Assembly (NCBI GenBank): GCA_035576205.1
Contig: DATLWR010000095.1
Coordinates: 1-14,331, forward strand
Length of the DNA: 14,331 nt
Reading direction: 5' to 3'
DNA from: DATLWR01 sp035576205
GTDB lineage: Bacteria > Pseudomonadota > Zetaproteobacteria > Mariprofundales > Mariprofundaceae
The stretch's first letter is position 1. Each line of letters opens with the position of its first letter. Shown in pieces: positions 12,984 to 14,331 of the stretch. The position numbers and the translations under genes were made by a program. The notes beneath the pieces are model-generated. The model was not told where the DNA came from. It did no database searches and was given only the letters and a program-made list of their open reading frames with translations.

Positions 12984-14331
12984 TTACTCCTTGCGGCCGA
13001 ACAGACGGTCGAGATCGTTCAGGGAGAGCCGCACGTAGGTCGGGCGGCCGTGGTTGCACTGGGCGATATTGGGGGTGGTCTCCATCGTTCTCAGCAACGC
13101 GACCTGGGCATCGTGGGAGAGCGTGTGCCCCGATTTGATCGAGCCCTTGCAGGCCCGGTTGCCGAGCCAGCGCTCCAGCACCCTGCCCCGCCCTTCGGTC
13201 GCCGCGCCGTGCTGCATGCAGGCATCGACGAGTTCGGCGACGACGGCGACCGGCGGCTCGCCGGCCAGTTGCGCCGGCAACGAGCGGATGCGGAACAGCT
13301 CATCGCCCGCCGCATCGAGCTCCACGCCGAAGGCCGAGAGCTCGTCGGCATGGTCGTGCAGCCAGGCAGCTTCATGCGCCGAGACCTGCCAGTCGGCCGG
13401 GTGCAGCAGCAGCTGGGTGCGCAACGCCCCCTTCTCCAGCTGCTCCTTCATCGCCTCGAAATTGATGCGCTCATGGGCGGCATGCTGGTCGACCAGGATC
13501 ACACCGTCGTCGGTCTCGGCGAGGATGTAGCAGCGATGGATCTGCGCCAGCGGCCGGCCGAGATCGAGTCCGGATGTCGCGTATTCGCCGGCCGGTTCGC
13601 GCGCTTCGGGAGCCGCGAACAGCCGCCGCTGGATATCGGCCGGCACGGGCTGACGATGCGACGGGAACGATTTCGGCAGGCTGAAGCCGCCACCGCCCGA
13701 ATACGGGCGCGACGCGGCATGCGTGCGGCGCATGGCATCGAGTGCGGCCTGCGCCGGCAATGCCGACACGGATTGTCCCATGCGCTCGATGGCGGCGCGG
13801 GCGCAAGCGATCACCGCACTGTTGACCGTCTGCGGCGAGCGGAAGCGCACCTCGCGCTTGGCCGGGTGCACGTTGACATCCACATCCGCCGGATCGATGT
13901 CGATGCGCAGCACCGCCACCGGGTAGCGATCGTGGAACATCACGTCGCGGTAGCCGGCCCGCAGCGCACCCAGAAGCTGCTTGTCGCGGATCACACGGCC
14001 GTTGACCAGGAACAGCATGCGCGTCGAATCGCGGTGATGGTAGGTGGCAAGCCCCAGATGGCCGGCCACCCGGATACCCTCGTGCTCGATGACCTGCTCG
14101 ATGCTGTTGGCGGCAAACTCCTCGCCCATCACCGCCAGCACCCGTTCGGCCTCGGCGCCGGCCCTGAAATCGAAGCGGTTGCGGCCGTCGAGATCGAGCG
14201 ACATCGCGGTCGCCGGATTGGCCAGCGCCAGGCTCCGGAACGCCTCGATGATCGCCGCCTCCTCGGTCTTGTCGGAGCGCATGAAGTTGAGCCGCGCGGG
14301 CGTGTTGAGGAACAGGTCGAGCACCTCGATG
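12984..14331 (-). CDS. mutL: MutL, mismatch repair protein with endonuclease motifs, 5' end outside window
   Basis: About 448 C-terminal residues are present. The missing N-terminus (about 150 residues) holds the ATP-binding motifs. The remaining N-domain shows EVLDLFLNTPARLNF, LVNGRVIRD and DVNVHPAKREVRF, followed by a variable linker. The C-terminal dimerisation domain carries DQHAAHERINFE (13455-13490), which fits the endonuclease motif DQHA-X2-E-X4-E, together with ACKGSIKSG (starting at 13154) and CNHGRPT (13038-13058). These three motifs form the metal-dependent nicking site of MutL in bacteria that lack MutH. Strand discrimination here is therefore presumably independent of Dam/MutH. 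The gene is followed by a Kef-like antiporter and by miaA. The closeness of mutL and miaA is common in Proteobacteria. Confidence 0.95.
   Translation of the reverse strand, partial: IEVLDLFLNTPARLNFMRSDKTEEAAIIEAFRSLALANPATAMSLDLDGRNRFDFRAGAEAERVLAVMGEEFAANSIEQVIEHEGIRVAGHLGLATYHHRDSTRMLFLVNGRVIRDKQLLGALRAGYRDVMFHDRYPVAVLRIDIDPADVDVNVHPAKREVRFRSPQTVNSAVIACARAAIERMGQSVSALPAQAALDAMRRTHAASRPYSGGGGFSLPKSFPSHRQPVPADIQRRLFAAPEAREPAGEYATSGLDLGRPLAQIHRCYILAETDDGVILVDQHAAHERINFEAMKEQLEKGALRTQLLLHPADWQVSAHEAAWLHDHADELSAFGVELDAAGDELFRIRSLPAQLAGEPPVAVVAELVDACMQHGAATEGRGRVLERWLGNRACKGSIKSGHTLSHDAQVALLRTMETTPNIAQCNHGRPTYVRLSLNDLDRLFGRKE

Noticed and set aside
1..14331. tRNA or rRNA genes, CRISPR arrays, insertion sequences, attachment sites, riboswitches
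   Set aside because: Nearly all of the sequence is conserved protein coding. No repeat arrays, terminal inverted repeats, transposase motifs or RNA signatures were seen by eye.

Overview
The window is high-GC DNA, densely coded, with no mobile element, RNA gene, CRISPR array or sign of recent transfer that I can see. The gene content points to a member of the Pseudomonadota outside the enteric group. There is an Rnf/Rsx complex in A-B-C-D-G-E order, a miaA-hflX pair near mutL, an Mrp/ApbC Fe-S carrier behind an IscR-like site, and a MutL that carries the endonuclease motifs found in MutH-less bacteria. I cannot name the genus.

Layout. (1) Positions 5433 down to 1, minus strand: an eight-gene run rnfA-B-C-D-G-E, then a 41-residue one-helix membrane protein, then a MIF-family tautomerase cut by the window edge. 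Every junction is a 0-3 nt gap or a 1-17 nt overlap, so the last two genes look like true operon members. (2) 5434-5635: a divergent intergenic region with nested GC-rich palindromes almost exactly midway between the two start codons, plus weak promoter candidates for each direction. (3) 5636-8320, plus strand: an 894-residue NDP-forming acyl-CoA synthetase fused to a GNAT acetyltransferase (Pat/PatZ architecture). (4) 8321-8389: a short promoter region with a strong IscR type-1-like site over a perfect TTGACA box. It drives mrp/apbC (8390-9472, plus). (5) 9485-14331, minus strand, read from high to low coordinates: mutL (5' end outside the window), a CPA2 cation/proton antiporter without an RCK domain, miaA (probable TTG start) and hflX. 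The last three overlap by 4 nt each, and hfq is absent from its usual place between miaA and hflX. This cluster converges on apbC with only 12 nt between the stop codons.

How the genes work together. Rnf is a membrane flavin/Fe-S electron-transfer complex linking NAD(H), ferredoxin-level reductants and an ion gradient. Apart from Rnf, which needs many Fe-S clusters, the window holds a cluster carrier (ApbC) apparently under Fe-S control. The GNAT/acyl-CoA ligase ties acetyl-CoA status to protein acetylation. The mutL-miaA-hflX side is housekeeping: mismatch repair, tRNA modification and ribosome rescue.

Most of the window is ordinary conserved core. The points most worth a second look are the small membrane protein and tautomerase appended to the rnf operon, a serine in place of the usual threonine at the RnfD flavin-attachment site, and the IscR-like operator in front of apbC.
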